NCBI GenBank assembly: GCA_936440205.1 | Contig: OW387136.1 | Coordinates: 29,369,927-29,433,926, forward strand | From: Lepidonotus clava | Lineage: Eukaryota > Annelida > Polychaeta > Phyllodocida > Polynoidae | Reading direction: 5' to 3' | Length of the DNA: 64,000 nucleotides | In this document: in pieces, positions 43,219 through 53,927 of the stretch | Numbering within the stretch: the stretch's first letter is position 1 | How the letters are laid out: every line of letters starts with the position of its first letter | Translations under genes and position numbers: made by a program | Notes under the pieces: generated by a model | Seen by the model: only the letters and a program-made list of their open reading frames with translations | The model's database searches: none | Told to the model about the DNA's origin: nothing

Positions 43219-45486
43219 TCAGGGCCGCACTGGGTAGCGTCTCTGTGATGCAGCTGGCTCGGACTGAACACCTTTCATAGGTGTCCCAAGATGAACACCT
43301 CTCATAGGCGCTCGCTGCTGAACACCTCTTGTAGACACTCGCTGCCGAACACCTGTCGTAGGCGCTCGCTGCTGAACATCTCTGATGCGAGTGTGGCAAC
43401 GTCTCTCAATGACTGCTGGGTCGGAGGTGACACCTCTCCATGGTGTCCTCGATGACTGAACACCTCTCCATGGTGTCCTCGCTGACTGAACACTTCGCCC
43501 TGGTGTCCACGGCTTCGACCTGGACAGAACACCTCCTCGTGGTGTCCGCGGCGTCGACTTGGACAGAGCACCTCTCCATGGCACTCCTGGCTTCGACAGA
43601 GCACCTCTCCATGGCACTCCCGGCTTCGACCAGGGTGGAACACCTTCCTGTGGTGTCCTCGGCGTTGACCACTGGGGTGGGGCACCTCTCCATGGTGCTC
43701 CTGGCACTGGTGTGACCTTTGTAACCCTAGGACCAGGGTCCCAGTCGTCTCGCGTCGCTCTCTGCGAAGGCAGCACATCACTCAGGATGCCACTGCTGGG
43801 TGTGACACCAACTCGGGGTGGCACAACACAACTGTGCACTACACGCACAGGGTCTGGGAGTCCCTCAACCAGACTATCCTTAGTCACTTGTTTGACACAG
43901 GATTCTAACCTTTCGCACAACACACTATCTCGCCTCTCCTTAGTTTCTGAGCACAGATCCTGCTCACTCACAAGACTGTCTGGGAGCTGCTCGACCAGAC
44001 TAGCCTTAGGCACACACATCTCCTGAGTACCGGTAGTTTCCTCTATCACCATCTCTTTAACACTAATCTCCTCAGAAGTCTCCTCTGGTAGGGGCACACT
44101 TCCCTCCCTACTAATCTCTTTAGAAGTCTCCTCTGGTAGGGTCACACTTCCCTCCCTACTAATCTCTTTAGAAGTCTCCTTCTCTTTGAACAGGCTTTCC
44201 CAGTTCAGCCTTACTCTCGCTATCCAGCTCCTGCCGAACAACGAGGAACAACGGTCGCCTTTTGCGATAACCAGTGGAAGGACCTTAACCTGGTCTCCGT
44301 ATTGTACGGCTACTTCCACCTGGCCTATCAGTTCTACTTTGTGTCCTGTGTAACCTTTCAGGTTAATCTGCGGTTCCTGCAGAGGCAAGTGCTTTAAGCA
44401 CTGGTGGTAAATGTTCTCTCCTATGATAGAAACTGCTGAGGCCGTGTCAACAGTGAAAGGCAACGAATGCCCCTCTATCTGCACATCTACCTTTATCTCA
44501 CTACTCTCTGTCTCTGGTACTGAGGGCTGAACTTCATATAGAGAAGCATAGCTAACTATCTCCTCTGGCCTTTCCTCCTCATCAATATAATGCGCATGAC
44601 CTCTTCCACGACTGTGGCCTTGCCAACGGCCATGGCCACGTCCAGACTGTGGACCACTGCGACTATACTGTTGACCCCCTCTACCAAACTGCTGGGGTTC
44701 CTGATCTGTCTCATTCTCACAAGCCCTTGCTATATGTCCATAGCCGTTACACTTATAGCATCTCTCATTCCTGTATGGACAGTTGAACGCTTCATGGTTC
44801 ATGCTATGACAGCGGTAACACTTCTCTTGTGTTCTGCCTCTTCCTCTACCTCTAAAGTTATAGTTCTCTCTCCCTCGCTGAACTCTGTTTACTTCTTTGG
44901 CTGGCTCTACTTTACTCTTTAGCTCTTCGGCTGGCTTCATCATCTTACTATTCTGTCGAGCTGTGTCCATAGACATACTGATCTCTACTGCTCTTTCCCA
45001 AGTAAGAGCTGCTCCCTCACTCAAAAGTCTGTTCTTTATGGCATCTGACTGCACACCTGCCACTAGTCTGTTTCTAAGTCTCTTCTTGATCTGATCTTCA
45101 TTACCAAAACCACAATGAATACTAAGTTTCTTCAAAGCAACTATGTAGTCTGAGACTGTCTCACTCTCCTTCTGGCACCTTGTGTCGAATGTGTAGCTCT
45201 CTGCTAACTCATTAGTGCCTGACATATAGTGTTTTTCGAGCAACTCGGAGAGCTGGGCATACGTTTTACCCTCAATGTTCGCAGGGGATACCAAGGCCAC
45301 TAACAGGTCTACTACCTCTGGGCCTACTAGTGAAATAAAGGCGTCTACTCGGTCCCCATCTGCTATTTTGTTGATCCGCATCCACGCGTCAAGTCTCTTT
45401 TTGTAATTCACCCACTGTTCTTTTTCGGGACTAAACTCACTAATGGTTCCTATGATGGTTCTAGGTGGTGGGGGTGGGTTTGCCAT
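43219..45486 (-). CDS. Gag-protease polyprotein of the nested LTR element (755 aa)
   Basis: Parts in order: a Pro-rich start; a retrotransposon-type capsid region (about residues 15-190, with EQWVNYKKRLDAW and ESETVSDYIVALKKL); a basic RGRGRG stretch; two CCHC zinc knuckles (CYRCHSMNHEAFNC and CYKCNGYGHIARAC, about residues 225-255); an RG/Q-rich spacer; and a retropepsin-like region (about residues 335-440, with LPFTVDTASAVSII). The last 300 residues are low-complexity, with repeats of the types EISREGS-LPEE and TPWRGV. No polymerase domain follows. Gag-family assignment is secure; the protease call is moderately secure. The frame looks whole. Confidence 0.85.
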   Translation of the reverse strand: MANPPPPPRTIIGTISEFSPEKEQWVNYKKRLDAWMRINKIADGDRVDAFISLVGPEVVDLLVALVSPANIEGKTYAQLSELLEKHYMSGTNELAESYTFDTRCQKESETVSDYIVALKKLSIHCGFGNEDQIKKRLRNRLVAGVQSDAIKNRLLSEGAALTWERAVEISMSMDTARQNSKMMKPAEELKSKVEPAKEVNRVQRGRENYNFRGRGRGRTQEKCYRCHSMNHEAFNCPYRNERCYKCNGYGHIARACENETDQEPQQFGRGGQQYSRSGPQSGRGHGRWQGHSRGRGHAHYIDEEERPEEIVSYASLYEVQPSVPETESSEIKVDVQIEGHSLPFTVDTASAVSIIGENIYHQCLKHLPLQEPQINLKGYTGHKVELIGQVEVAVQYGDQVKVLPLVIAKGDRCSSLFGRSWIARVRLNWESLFKEKETSKEISREGSVTLPEETSKEISREGSVPLPEETSEEISVKEMVIEETTGTQEMCVPKASLVEQLPDSLVSEQDLCSETKERRDSVLCERLESCVKQVTKDSLVEGLPDPVRVVHSCVVPPRVGVTPSSGILSDVLPSQRATRDDWDPGPRVTKVTPVPGAPWRGAPPQWSTPRTPQEGVPPWSKPGVPWRGALSKPGVPWRGALSKSTPRTPRGGVLSRSKPWTPGRSVQSARTPWRGVQSSRTPWRGVTSDPAVIERRCHTRIRDVQQRAPTTGVRQRVSTRGVQQRAPMRGVHLGTPMKGVQSEPAASQRRYPVRP

Positions 45487-45970
45487 TTTGAGTTTTATTC
45501 ACTTTACTGGGTATACTTCACACTGATGTTCTTGAGTCACTTTGCGCTACTGCACTGGGTCACTGTGCACTATAAACTTTGCACTGCACTGATTCTCACT
45601 TCTTTTTAGTTTTTAATGTGCATTTTCACTAAGTCACTTTTTCAATGTCACTGATCTTCACTGATCACCAAAATCACTTTTTGCACTGTTTTTACACTGT
45701 TTTGCACTATGCACTACTCCTTGACAAATATGGGCATGGCCCAGGGGCATTAGATATGGCTTGTTTCACAACCACATGGCCCTACTTTCAGAATTCACTT
45801 TCACTTTTTAGCACCAAATACTCTACTTTTGGTCAAAATTCAGAGTTATACTTCTTCTACAGTCTTTACAGTTACTTTAGGACATCTGCTATTAGAAACC
45901 AACACCTGGTTGAGCAAGATTTCCTTTGGGTTTCCTTTGGGATTCCTAGATCGCCATTCTCGTCGCCAAA

Positions 45971-46098
45971 TGTTATGTACTGACTGGTTTATTACTCAGA
46001 GATTCCTCAAGATGGCGCTGTGGGTTGTAGAACATACAGAAGAGCCGTCTGGTGGAGAGTACGGACATTAGCGTTTCCCGCGTTATAGATATACTACA
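45971..46098 (-). repeat. 5' LTR of the nested element (128 bp)
   Basis: Same sequence as 42717-42844. The adjacent ACGGC at 46099-46103 is the second half of the target duplication. The stretch 45487-45970 between this LTR and gag is non-coding leader. Confidence 0.9.
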
Positions 46099-47039
46099 AC
46101 GGCAGCCGAAGAAGAAGGCGCCGTTACGTAGCTCGAGCTCCTCCCCCTCATCAAGCAGCAGGTCGTCCTCCACCTCTTCGGTCAGCGACCACCTGGAAGG
46201 TAAAAAAGGCTCAAAGAAATTCGACCAAAAAAGATTTTTTGCGAAGGGGGATGAACCCAAATGTGTAGAAGATATTCTTTTACTGGGAGCTAAGACAGTA
46301 GAAAAATTAATAGTTGATAAAGCTGATCCATCCCCGGTTATCAAACACTTGAAAGTACTAACAGAGAAGGCTACTAAGAGAATGTATACTTTCGATACTT
46401 TCAACAAGTATGATCGCGCAGTAAGGGAAAGGGCCAATAGGCTAGGGGTAACGCAGTTTGCCTCGGTGGATCAAGAGGAGATTTTCTCTCACTTTAGTTT
46501 TGAAAACACCTTCAAGGCTAGCTCTGGTAAGATGTCTTACAGGGAAAACAAAAGCCGTCGTAACGCCAGTACAGGCAGAGGCGAAAAGATTTGTTTTAGG
46601 TTCAATTCGTTTACGCGGGGAATGCCAGTACAAAAACCAGTGACGTCACGGAAAGTGTGGGAGAAAGTACACAGGCGGATGCGGAGGACGCGAGTGAAAT
46701 CCCTTTTTGCAATAGTGTTTTTCGTGAAAAAGGTAGGGATTTCGCTAAAATCCATCATTATAATAGTGATATTCGTGTAGACGAAGTCAATCCGGACAAG
46801 CCGGTATGCGATTTATTTGGAAATTCGCTCAAAAAAGACATTTACGATAATTATTCAGAAAAAATTCTGTTTACTGTCAAATCTGCTGAGGGAAGGTTAG
46901 TCCATGTTCGTGAGGAATGCGCGCAAGGCATCTGCCGGTGCGAATTCTTTATTGATGACGCTTTGGCTCAACTAAAGCCTTGTCGTTTTCACTACATATT
47001 GTCTCTGGGATCCAAAGATTGCAAAGATAAAATATAAAT

Positions 47040-48580
47040 CAATGGTTAACGCGGTAACCGATGGTTTTAAGATTGTAGATAGTAGTGCTGATGAAACAAG
47101 GCTAATTTATGACTGCAACAACTATAAATCCGTATACGAAGACCAACATTTTGGAAAAATGAACAATATAATTCAAAAAGAATTGTCAGAAGGCTATCTA
47201 AAAATAGTAAATGTAAAGCCAGACTGCATACATAGTCTGGGAGCAGTCCCCAAACCAGATGGTAATGTTAGACCAATAACAGACTGTAGCATGCCAAAAA
47301 ATATTTCTGTAAATAACTTTTGTGATGACATAATTGAAGAATTTCAATACAAAAGTGTGGAAAATGTTTTAGCAATCCTGCAGGAAGAAGACTATATGGG
47401 CGTAGTAGATATAAAGTCAGCTTACAGGGCAGTGCCCATTTTCCCAGATCATAAAAAAGTATATGGGACTTAGATGGGAAATCGATGGCAAGGAGGTATA
47501 TATACAAGATAACAGACTAGCCTTTGGCCTTCGCTTAGGCCCTATGTATTTTAATCAGATTTCAGAATTTGTATACAGTATTTTGTCAGATATATATAAT
47601 TTACAGGTGGTAAATTATTTGGATGATTTCATTGTAGTTGCATCCACTTCTGATGAGGCTGAACATGCCCAGAGAATGGTTATAAAAACGTTAAGATATT
47701 TAGGATTCTATATTTCATGGGGAAAGGTAACCCCTCCAGCCCAAGTATGTAGATATCTAGGCCTAGATATTGATTCCATTGAAATGGAACTGAGATTATC
47801 AGCAGATAAGCAAGAAAAGCTAAAATCTTTATTAGAAAAATATTCAGAAAGGGCTTCAATTGGTAAAAAAGAATTGCAAAGCCTGGGAGGACTCTTGTCT
47901 CACTGCGCCCATGTAGTCTCAGGGGGAAATGTATACTGCAGAAGAATATTTAATTTGTGCAAGGTACTATTAAATAATAATCTAAGAGCCATAAAAATTG
48001 GACAAGCGGCCAGGGATGACCTTAGATGGTGGAAATTTTTTTGTGAGAATTTTAATGGTCGGAGGAGAATAATATATAATAAGTATCCACTCCCGCTAGT
48101 ATCTGATTCTTCTTTAAAAGGTTATGCTGTATACAAGGGCCAAGACTGGATTGCTGGGTTTTGGGAAGAAAAAATTGCTCTAAAAAATAGTAACTGTGTT
48201 CATATTATGGGCCCTCCAACTAGCGATATATATGACAAAGCTAACATTAATGAACTAGAGCTATGGCCTATTTTAATAGGAGTAAAAGCCTGGGTTAATG
48301 AGTTAAAAAGTTGTAGTGTCAATATATTCACAGACAATACCCAAGTATTTCATATGATAAAGAAGGGAGTAAGCTCAAACCCGACATGCATGGCCTGGCT
48401 GAGAGAATTATTTTGGGTATGCAAAATTTTCCAAATCCGCTTGGTACCTCACTACATCAGTACAAAAAATAACCTTGTAGCGGACACTTTGTCCAGAATT
48501 TTGTATCTAAAATCTGAAGGGGAAGCCAGAAAATGTCTAGCAGGCTCTAATTTGTGCTGTATTAATGAAATTTTTTAATT
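47040..48580 (+). other. Ngaro reverse transcriptase and RNase H region (fossil)
   Basis: It includes a PDGNVRPITDCS motif, VVDIKSAYRAVPIF, the YLDD box at about 47616-47627, and a connection region. A DIRS-type RNase H follows, with DSSLKGYAVY, NELELWPILIGVKAW, IFTDNTQ and NLVADTLSRI. The domain order and the NLVADTLSR end are typical of DIRS-like elements rather than of LTR retroviruses. Confidence 0.85.
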
Positions 48581-49506
48581 TTGCAGAGAAAAGGGCCTTA
48601 AAAATGAGGGCAAAGTCGCTAAGAAAAGCCGCCGTATCAGCAAATACACTGAAATTGAGGAGGAAACAGTCGGCTTGCTACAAGAAGGTCTGTAAAAAGT
48701 TCAATTGGCCTATCTATAATATTAACTCCAAGCAAGCTTGTATATATTTAACTTATCTTTCATCTTATATGAAAGCCTCCTCAATTATTAATTATTACCA
48801 GGCGGTAATTTTCTATCATAATGTAAAAGGCCTGCCTGTACCGGACTGGTCTGACAAGCACATGAAAATGACTGTAAAAGGTATAAAGAATACAGAAAAT
48901 GTGCAATTGGACAGCAAGGATCCAATTAAGATTTCACACTTAGAGTCAATGTATAGGAAGGTAAACCTGTCATCCGAGAGAGGGATGCTAGTCTGGTTAA
49001 TAATTATCTTTCTATTTAGTACACTTTTGAGAGTGGGGCATGCGGTAAATTCGTCGCACATGTTACTACGTAAAAATGTAAAATTTACTGACTTTGGTAT
49101 AGTAGTTACTGTTAATTCATCAAAGACTACTAGGGATGTTGTTCATACTATTCCAGTAAACAGGAGTAGTAACAGGGCCCTATGCCCAGTTTATTGGTTG
49201 GAGTTCTTGTATAAGACTCATCCAGGCAAGAGAAATTCAGCTCTTTTCTCAACAAAAAATTAGGATTTTCTGACTTATTCAGATTTTAATAAATTATTTA
49301 AGAAGCTCTTGCATAAAGCAAAAGTTTCAGGTAATTTCTCTACCCATTCACTAAGGAGGGGTGGTACTACTCAACTGTATAGTTTAGGGGCTGCTGTAAC
49401 TTTTATTAAGGAGCGAGGTCAATGGGCTTCTGATTGTATTTATAAATATATTAAGCCTTCAGTTGGTCAGAAGGCAAAAAAAAAAAAAATGTATTCACTA
49501 CGTTAG
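48570..49506 (+). other. Ngaro tyrosine recombinase region (fossil)
   Basis: It has an N-terminal SAM-like part with a TYLSSYMKASSIINYYQAV stretch, then the catalytic-domain landmarks of the tyrosine recombinase family: a LLRVGH box, THSLRRGGTTQLY (HxxR box) and GQWASDCIYKYI with the family tyrosine. In these elements it replaces integrase. Confidence 0.85.
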
Positions 49507-49527
49507 GTGATTAGTTTGGAGGTCTTG

Positions 49528-49636
49528 GGATTTAATAAATATTTCCCATATTTATCTATGTCCAAACTTAATCACTTGTTACTTGTTATTTCCTATTCAT
49601 AGCAAATCTTATATATCACGCATCGACTCGGTAAAT
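49528..49636 (+). repeat. Ngaro repeat B1
   Basis: 109 bp, starting GGATTTAATAAATATTTCCC and ending GACTCGGTAAAT. Directly abuts A2. One visible difference from B2. Confidence 0.88.
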
Positions 49637-49810
49637 GTAATATTTTGGGTTCCGAGACCTCAAAATTGTTATTTCCGGGAGCAGGCGGTGACGTAACCTC
49701 TTCCATCACCGTGGTTACGCGGATCCGTTGTCGGGTCACTATATAAACTCGGGGCGTAACCGTTGAATTTCAGTTGCTCACACTACACCGACCTGCTCAC
49801 ATCGTCTAAT
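49637..49810 (+). repeat. Ngaro repeat A2
   Basis: 174 bp, about three differences from A1. Followed by a 27-bp linker (TTTAGTCTTTAGCTTGTTGT and on) leading to B2. Confidence 0.88.
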
Positions 49811-49837
49811 TTTAGTCTTTAGCTTGTTGTAATAGGA

Positions 49838-49946
49838 GGATTTAATAAATATTTCCCATATTTATCTATGTCCAAACTTAATCACTTGTTACTTGTTATT
49901 TCCTATTCATAGCAAATCTAATATATCACGCATCGACTCGGTAAAT
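49838..49946 (+). repeat. Ngaro repeat B2, right end of the element
   Basis: 109 bp, nearly identical to B1. It ends GGTAAAT at 49946, after which unrelated flanking sequence begins. Confidence 0.88.
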
Positions 49947-49949
49947 ATC

Positions 49950-50125
49950 ATTGATACATGCTTCAAATAGCGAACGCTGTATAATCTCTTTATGATTCAC
50001 TTTGTAATCGGCCCATACCTCATCAATACTCAAATTACAAGTTACTTCAAAAACTAATTTAAAGCTGGCATTCTTTGTTTTTAACCAAGCAAGGCTGCCT
50101 TTATCTAAATGCTCTTCATATGAAT
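49950..50125 (-). pseudogene. Unidentified coding-like block flanking the Ngaro insertion
   Basis: A minus-strand frame open for about 58 codons reads SYEEHLDKGSLAWLK and then FEVTCNLSIDEVWADYK and QRSLFEACIND. It is strongly protein-like in composition and stops abruptly at the Ngaro border. Domain unknown. It may be an exon or part of an older intronless sequence into which Ngaro inserted. Confidence 0.35.
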
Positions 50126-50323
50126 AGAATTATCTCACATTGTTCATGCATGTCTGTATACAAGATTTTGCATTGCTCTAAAAGAAAGCATCGGGTGAAA
50201 CAAATGTAAAAATGTAAAATTGTCCTCCAATACAAACATTCTAGAAGATGCAGAAAGGTTTAAAATGGGTGTCTGAAATTCCAGTAGAATTCCGCATAAT
50301 TATGCATGTCTCACCCAGGTTTG

Positions 50324-50701
50324 TTATTTAGACGTAAGGAAACGAAGTGAAAGTTCATGAGATGCATTGCAACAAAGATCTGCAATAACTCTTTTCTGAG
50401 CTTCACCAAACAGAGAATGACAAATTATATCAAGCAATATTCTGGCCGTACACCTAAAGAAATCTAACAAAGGCACACATAGGTGAAATGGAAATGATCT
50501 ATGGTTTCTGAATAACATCTTCTTACAAAGCATCTTTTCTCTCCTTTCAAAAGCGATGCTAAAGTGCCACTCCTCCCACATTTTTATTGCAGCTTTGGCA
50601 ATGCGAATAAAGGGAGTTTCATACGAAACTTTAAAAAAAGATATATGTGCAGCAGAATGAAGTTTAGTAGATTGCAAAAGTCGTCTCACAAAAAGTGTCA
50701 C
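50324..50701 (-). CDS. Hypothetical 125-codon reading frame
   Basis: ATG to stop on the minus strand, with segments such as HISFFKVSYETPFIRIAKAA and MWEEWHFSIAFERRE. It is upstream, on the same strand, of the coding-like block at 49950-50125, and the two could derive from one old gene. No recognised motif. Cys and Phe are frequent. A chance frame cannot be excluded. Confidence 0.25.
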   Translation of the reverse strand: MTLFVRRLLQSTKLHSAAHISFFKVSYETPFIRIAKAAIKMWEEWHFSIAFERREKMLCKKMLFRNHRSFPFHLCVPLLDFFRCTARILLDIICHSLFGEAQKRVIADLCCNASHELSLRFLTSK

Positions 50702-52676
50702 GGAGTGTAACAGTCTCTTGAAAAGGTTTTATGCAAACTGGCTTTAGGTTCACTAAGATTCAGTGCAGAGATTCAACGAGAATTTCAGTTGAATTACAAA
50801 ATGGGTTACCCCCCTTATATTAGTCCATCAATACTACATGTACATAATAATTATGTCAACGTTTTCCTTTGCATCTCTGGAAGCTCTCTCCTATAATTTA
50901 CTCCTCCGCACCGAATGTTCCAAGGAATTTATATTCTTTCAAAATACCTAAATCCACATGAACTACCCGGGGGAAGACTTGCACAGTATGAAAGCATCTA
51001 ACCGAAAAACATTACAGAATACCCAAGGTATGAATGTGTGTTTGCACTAGCAGTCAAATAGTCGATGAAGAGCGGAGAGTCAAATAAGATTATCAGATTA
51101 TTGTCCTTGGAGGGGGTAGAATAATAGGGGAAGTGTTGAGTCACACCAAATTATGTGTCGATGACAGCAATATAGACTAAGTGAAGCTCATAAGATTATT
51201 TAAGCAGCAATAAAGGTTTAGTATTTTAAACTGCATTTTATAGTGCTTTGACTATACCAACTATTTGTATCATCATTATAAAAGAACAATTAATCAAATT
51301 CATTATCCACTTTTGCAATGTCAAACTATATTTAGACATTTCTGTTTCACTCAGTGACATCTAGTCAGTCTGTCGGAATATCATGCTGCTATTCCTGTAG
51401 TAAATGAAATGTCACTTTATGTATTAGGTCATACTCTGTTGAAAAGTTTACTCGTCTCGTATTAGATCAGGAACGATATGAGGTCGAATAAAAGTCCCCG
51501 ACCGGCGAAGCGGGGGCATAACTTCCCTTATGAACTATACATATAATAAATTATGAGTATGGGAGGGGTATCAGTCAAATTCAAATAAGCTTTACAATTA
51601 ATATTTTAAATACATGTATGCCTATAGTATATTCAACTATCTATTCACCGTTTAATATATTATAGATACAAAAAAGGAATGAAATATTCTTATCTAATGA
51701 AATATTTTGGTACGTGCTTTTCAATGGTTTCTTTCAAGCAGCAGAAATAAAGTAGAACAGACGTGATAAATACGATTCCGTACTATGGTTAATAAGCTTA
51801 AGGTTACATATATGACAAAATAATTTCAGACACTGGGTTTTACCCCAATGTTACTGAAAAAAGCGGTCGCACCGGTCGATACAACAGCCACGTCCACCAC
51901 TGCCTATAATAAGCTTAAGGTTGTTTAGAAAGACTCGATTAACTCGCTTAAACGATGTGCACTTTCCGCAATATCACACGCTCGACCATTTCATTTTGGG
52001 TTAAATTCTGTTGTATATATTAGACAGAGTACATTGTGGCTCTGTAATTTATATGAACACAGACATCCTGTAGGGTTTTCTACACCAAGCAAAGGACTCA
52101 GTGGCCATTCGTCCAGGTCAACCTACTCCCACGGGAACCCATTAAGGTAAGACCCATACCAATGTCCGTCACGCGCCTCAAGGCTACAAATGGTCGCACT
52201 GCACTGCCTATTTTATATCAAGACGAATTTACTGTTTTCTGCAGAAAAATGGACAAAAAGGAGCAGAGAAAAATGCTTCTCTTTCCTTTAATTACCCCAT
52301 GGAGGTATGAATTGATTAGGTTAGCGCTGTGTGTTCCAGCCTATTCCCTTTATAGCAGAAGATAATAGATTGACGGAGTCTTACCTGCTCCAAGCGGCCA
52401 TGAGTTTGGGCAGCATCGGGCTACCAAGGGTAACACCATACCGGCTTAGATTTGGCACCCTCATCTCAAGTAAAATCAACCCACCTTTTATAAAGAGACA
52501 GTCCTAGGCTATGAAATAAAGATTGACTATGGTCTACGTCCTTTTTGATACCATCGCACAATTTAATCTTTGATTTATTCTTGTTCTGGAATCGATAAAC
52601 ACATACTCTTGTCACTGTAGTCGGAGAAATAATTATGTTATATGAAAGTGGAAATATGATATGACATCTTTGTATC
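50702..52676. other. Intergenic, no feature seen
   Basis: AT-rich with scattered short frames. Nothing with convincing exon borders, repeat ends or RNA structure. Confidence 0.45.
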
Positions 52677-53157
52677 CTAAATAAGAAGGTATTCGGAGAC
52701 AATTTCAAAACAGTTGTCCTCAGCAATCCCTAAATTGTAAAGCAAACTTTGAACCAAAAGAAAATCTTGCATGCAGACATTGGATCCCAATATTACTACG
52801 AATCTGTCATACCCAGCTTTTGTATCCTCACAAAGTTCTCTCAAAAACAGCCATGTCTCTGTGAATGTTCCTGTGTTTCTTCTAACTGGGACGCACTGAG
52901 GCAATAAGTATACCATTAATACATTAGCTTAATATATACTGCTCGGCTAAAAGTGATTTATAAAAAAGAGCGATTAGGAAATAATAATGAAAAAGGTGAA
53001 TAAGTTTTGAAATATGGGACATATTTATCAGATCCTTCCTAGGTACATCAACTCTAAAGTTTAAAAAATGACAAAGTGAACAGCTCGCCAGCAAGTGAGC
53101 AACTGAAAAATGCCTGTTGGTCCCACAATTTGTATAGTGAGGCATCCACGGAACCAT
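52677..53157 (-). pseudogene. Coding-like blocks of unknown identity
   Basis: Two neighbouring minus-strand frames look protein-like. One (52924-53157) reads HYTNCGTNRHFSVAHLLASC and then VDVPRKDLINM. The next (52677-52916) reads ETWLFLRELCEDTKAGYDRF and then NLGIAEDNCFEIV. They may be parts of a decayed gene or exons. No family recognised and no firm splice sites. Confidence 0.25.
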
Positions 53158-53592
53158 GGTTACAGAGCATTTATGTCACTCGCCACTTGGCAGAAATATC
53201 TATCTTAAGCTGTCGGACCCCAAAATATTAAATATAATATCAATTGAAATCACCTTTCTATACCTTTTACATTTTCTGAAATGTCAAATTGTGTACATTA
53301 TCGCATTCCCTTGCCTATGTAAACTTCATTTCTCTTTAACTACGTCATTCTCTTTCTCACATCGTTTGACATCTCTTTTAATAACATACATGTAAGTACA
53401 ATAAAGTAGAAGCAAACATATTATCTAAAATGTTGGCTTTATGTGATCTTTCTGATATAATCGGTGTTTGTATTGGATTCGCCCAATATGAGAATATAAG
53501 CATGGATACGGAACGGTTGTCGGATCACTTGATCACCTCCTCCCGAGATGCTTGGACCTCTCTTTAAAGTCTTACTAGGGTTGCTGTGTGTA

Positions 53593-53672
53593 GGGGATGT
53601 TTAATTATTATTATTATGTATTTGTGTGTCCAAATTTAATAACTTGTTACTTGTAAACTTGTTAACAATATA
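53593..53672 (+). mobile_element. Degenerate B-repeat fragment of a Ngaro-like element (fossil)
   Basis: TGTGTCCAAATTTAATAACT followed by TGTTACTTGTAAAC corresponds to the ATGTCCAAACTTAATCACTT GTTACTTGT core of repeat B, after a GGATGTTTAATTATTATT start. It is strongly diverged, so old. No A part is convincing. Confidence 0.45.
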
Positions 53673-53927
53673 TCCTCCTATTATCATTACTACTATGGAC
53701 TCCATTACGGGGGTTTTCATGCATCCCCTGATGCAGCCGTAAAGCCTTTTTTCGAAATGTTTCGTATGTGGAAAGGAACAAAAATCTTGGTACCAGGATA
53801 ATAATTATGACAGGGCAGTTCCTAGTAAGAGGTTGGGGAACGGGTATACATTATTATTAAAGACGGGGCTTGCCGTCCGTCTACGCACTGCGGCCTGTAT
53901 CTGATCCGAATAGGCCTATCGCATTAA

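Larger units (their letters stand above)
42717..46098 (-). mobile_element. Young LTR retrotransposon carrying gag and protease only (fossil), nested in the Ngaro element
   Basis: Two 128-bp LTRs (42717-42844 and 45971-46098) are identical to the eye, begin TG and end CA on the minus strand, and are flanked by the 5-bp duplication ACGGC. A TTTGGCGACGAGAA stretch follows the 5' LTR and a GAAGGAG purine stretch precedes the 3' LTR. The only long frame is gag with a protease-like part. I see no reverse transcriptase, RNase H or integrase, so it resembles the non-autonomous TR-GAG class moved by a related Gypsy-type element. It looks whole for such an element; no breaks are apparent in the long frame. 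It is younger than its Ngaro host. Confidence 0.85.
42096..49946 (+). mobile_element. Ngaro/DIRS-type tyrosine-recombinase retrotransposon (fossil), with a nested LTR element
   Basis: Split direct repeats are arranged A1 (42096-42269), internal region, B1 (49528-49636), A2 (49637-49810), a 27-bp linker and B2 (49838-49946), the layout known for Ngaro and PAT elements. Internal parts in order are a gag-like ORF1 region (about 42380-46980, split by the LTR insertion 42717-46098), reverse transcriptase plus RNase H (about 47040-48580), and tyrosine recombinase (about 48570-49506). No methyltransferase was seen, which favours Ngaro. A1 and A2 differ at about three of 174 positions and B1 and B2 at one of 109, so insertion is fairly recent. 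The coding part looks broken in several places (roughly three to six), besides the nested insertion. Confidence 0.85.

Noticed and set aside
43440-44026. Plus-strand frames of 91-155 codons inside the nested LTR element
   Set aside because: Shadows of the minus-strand gag repeat region.
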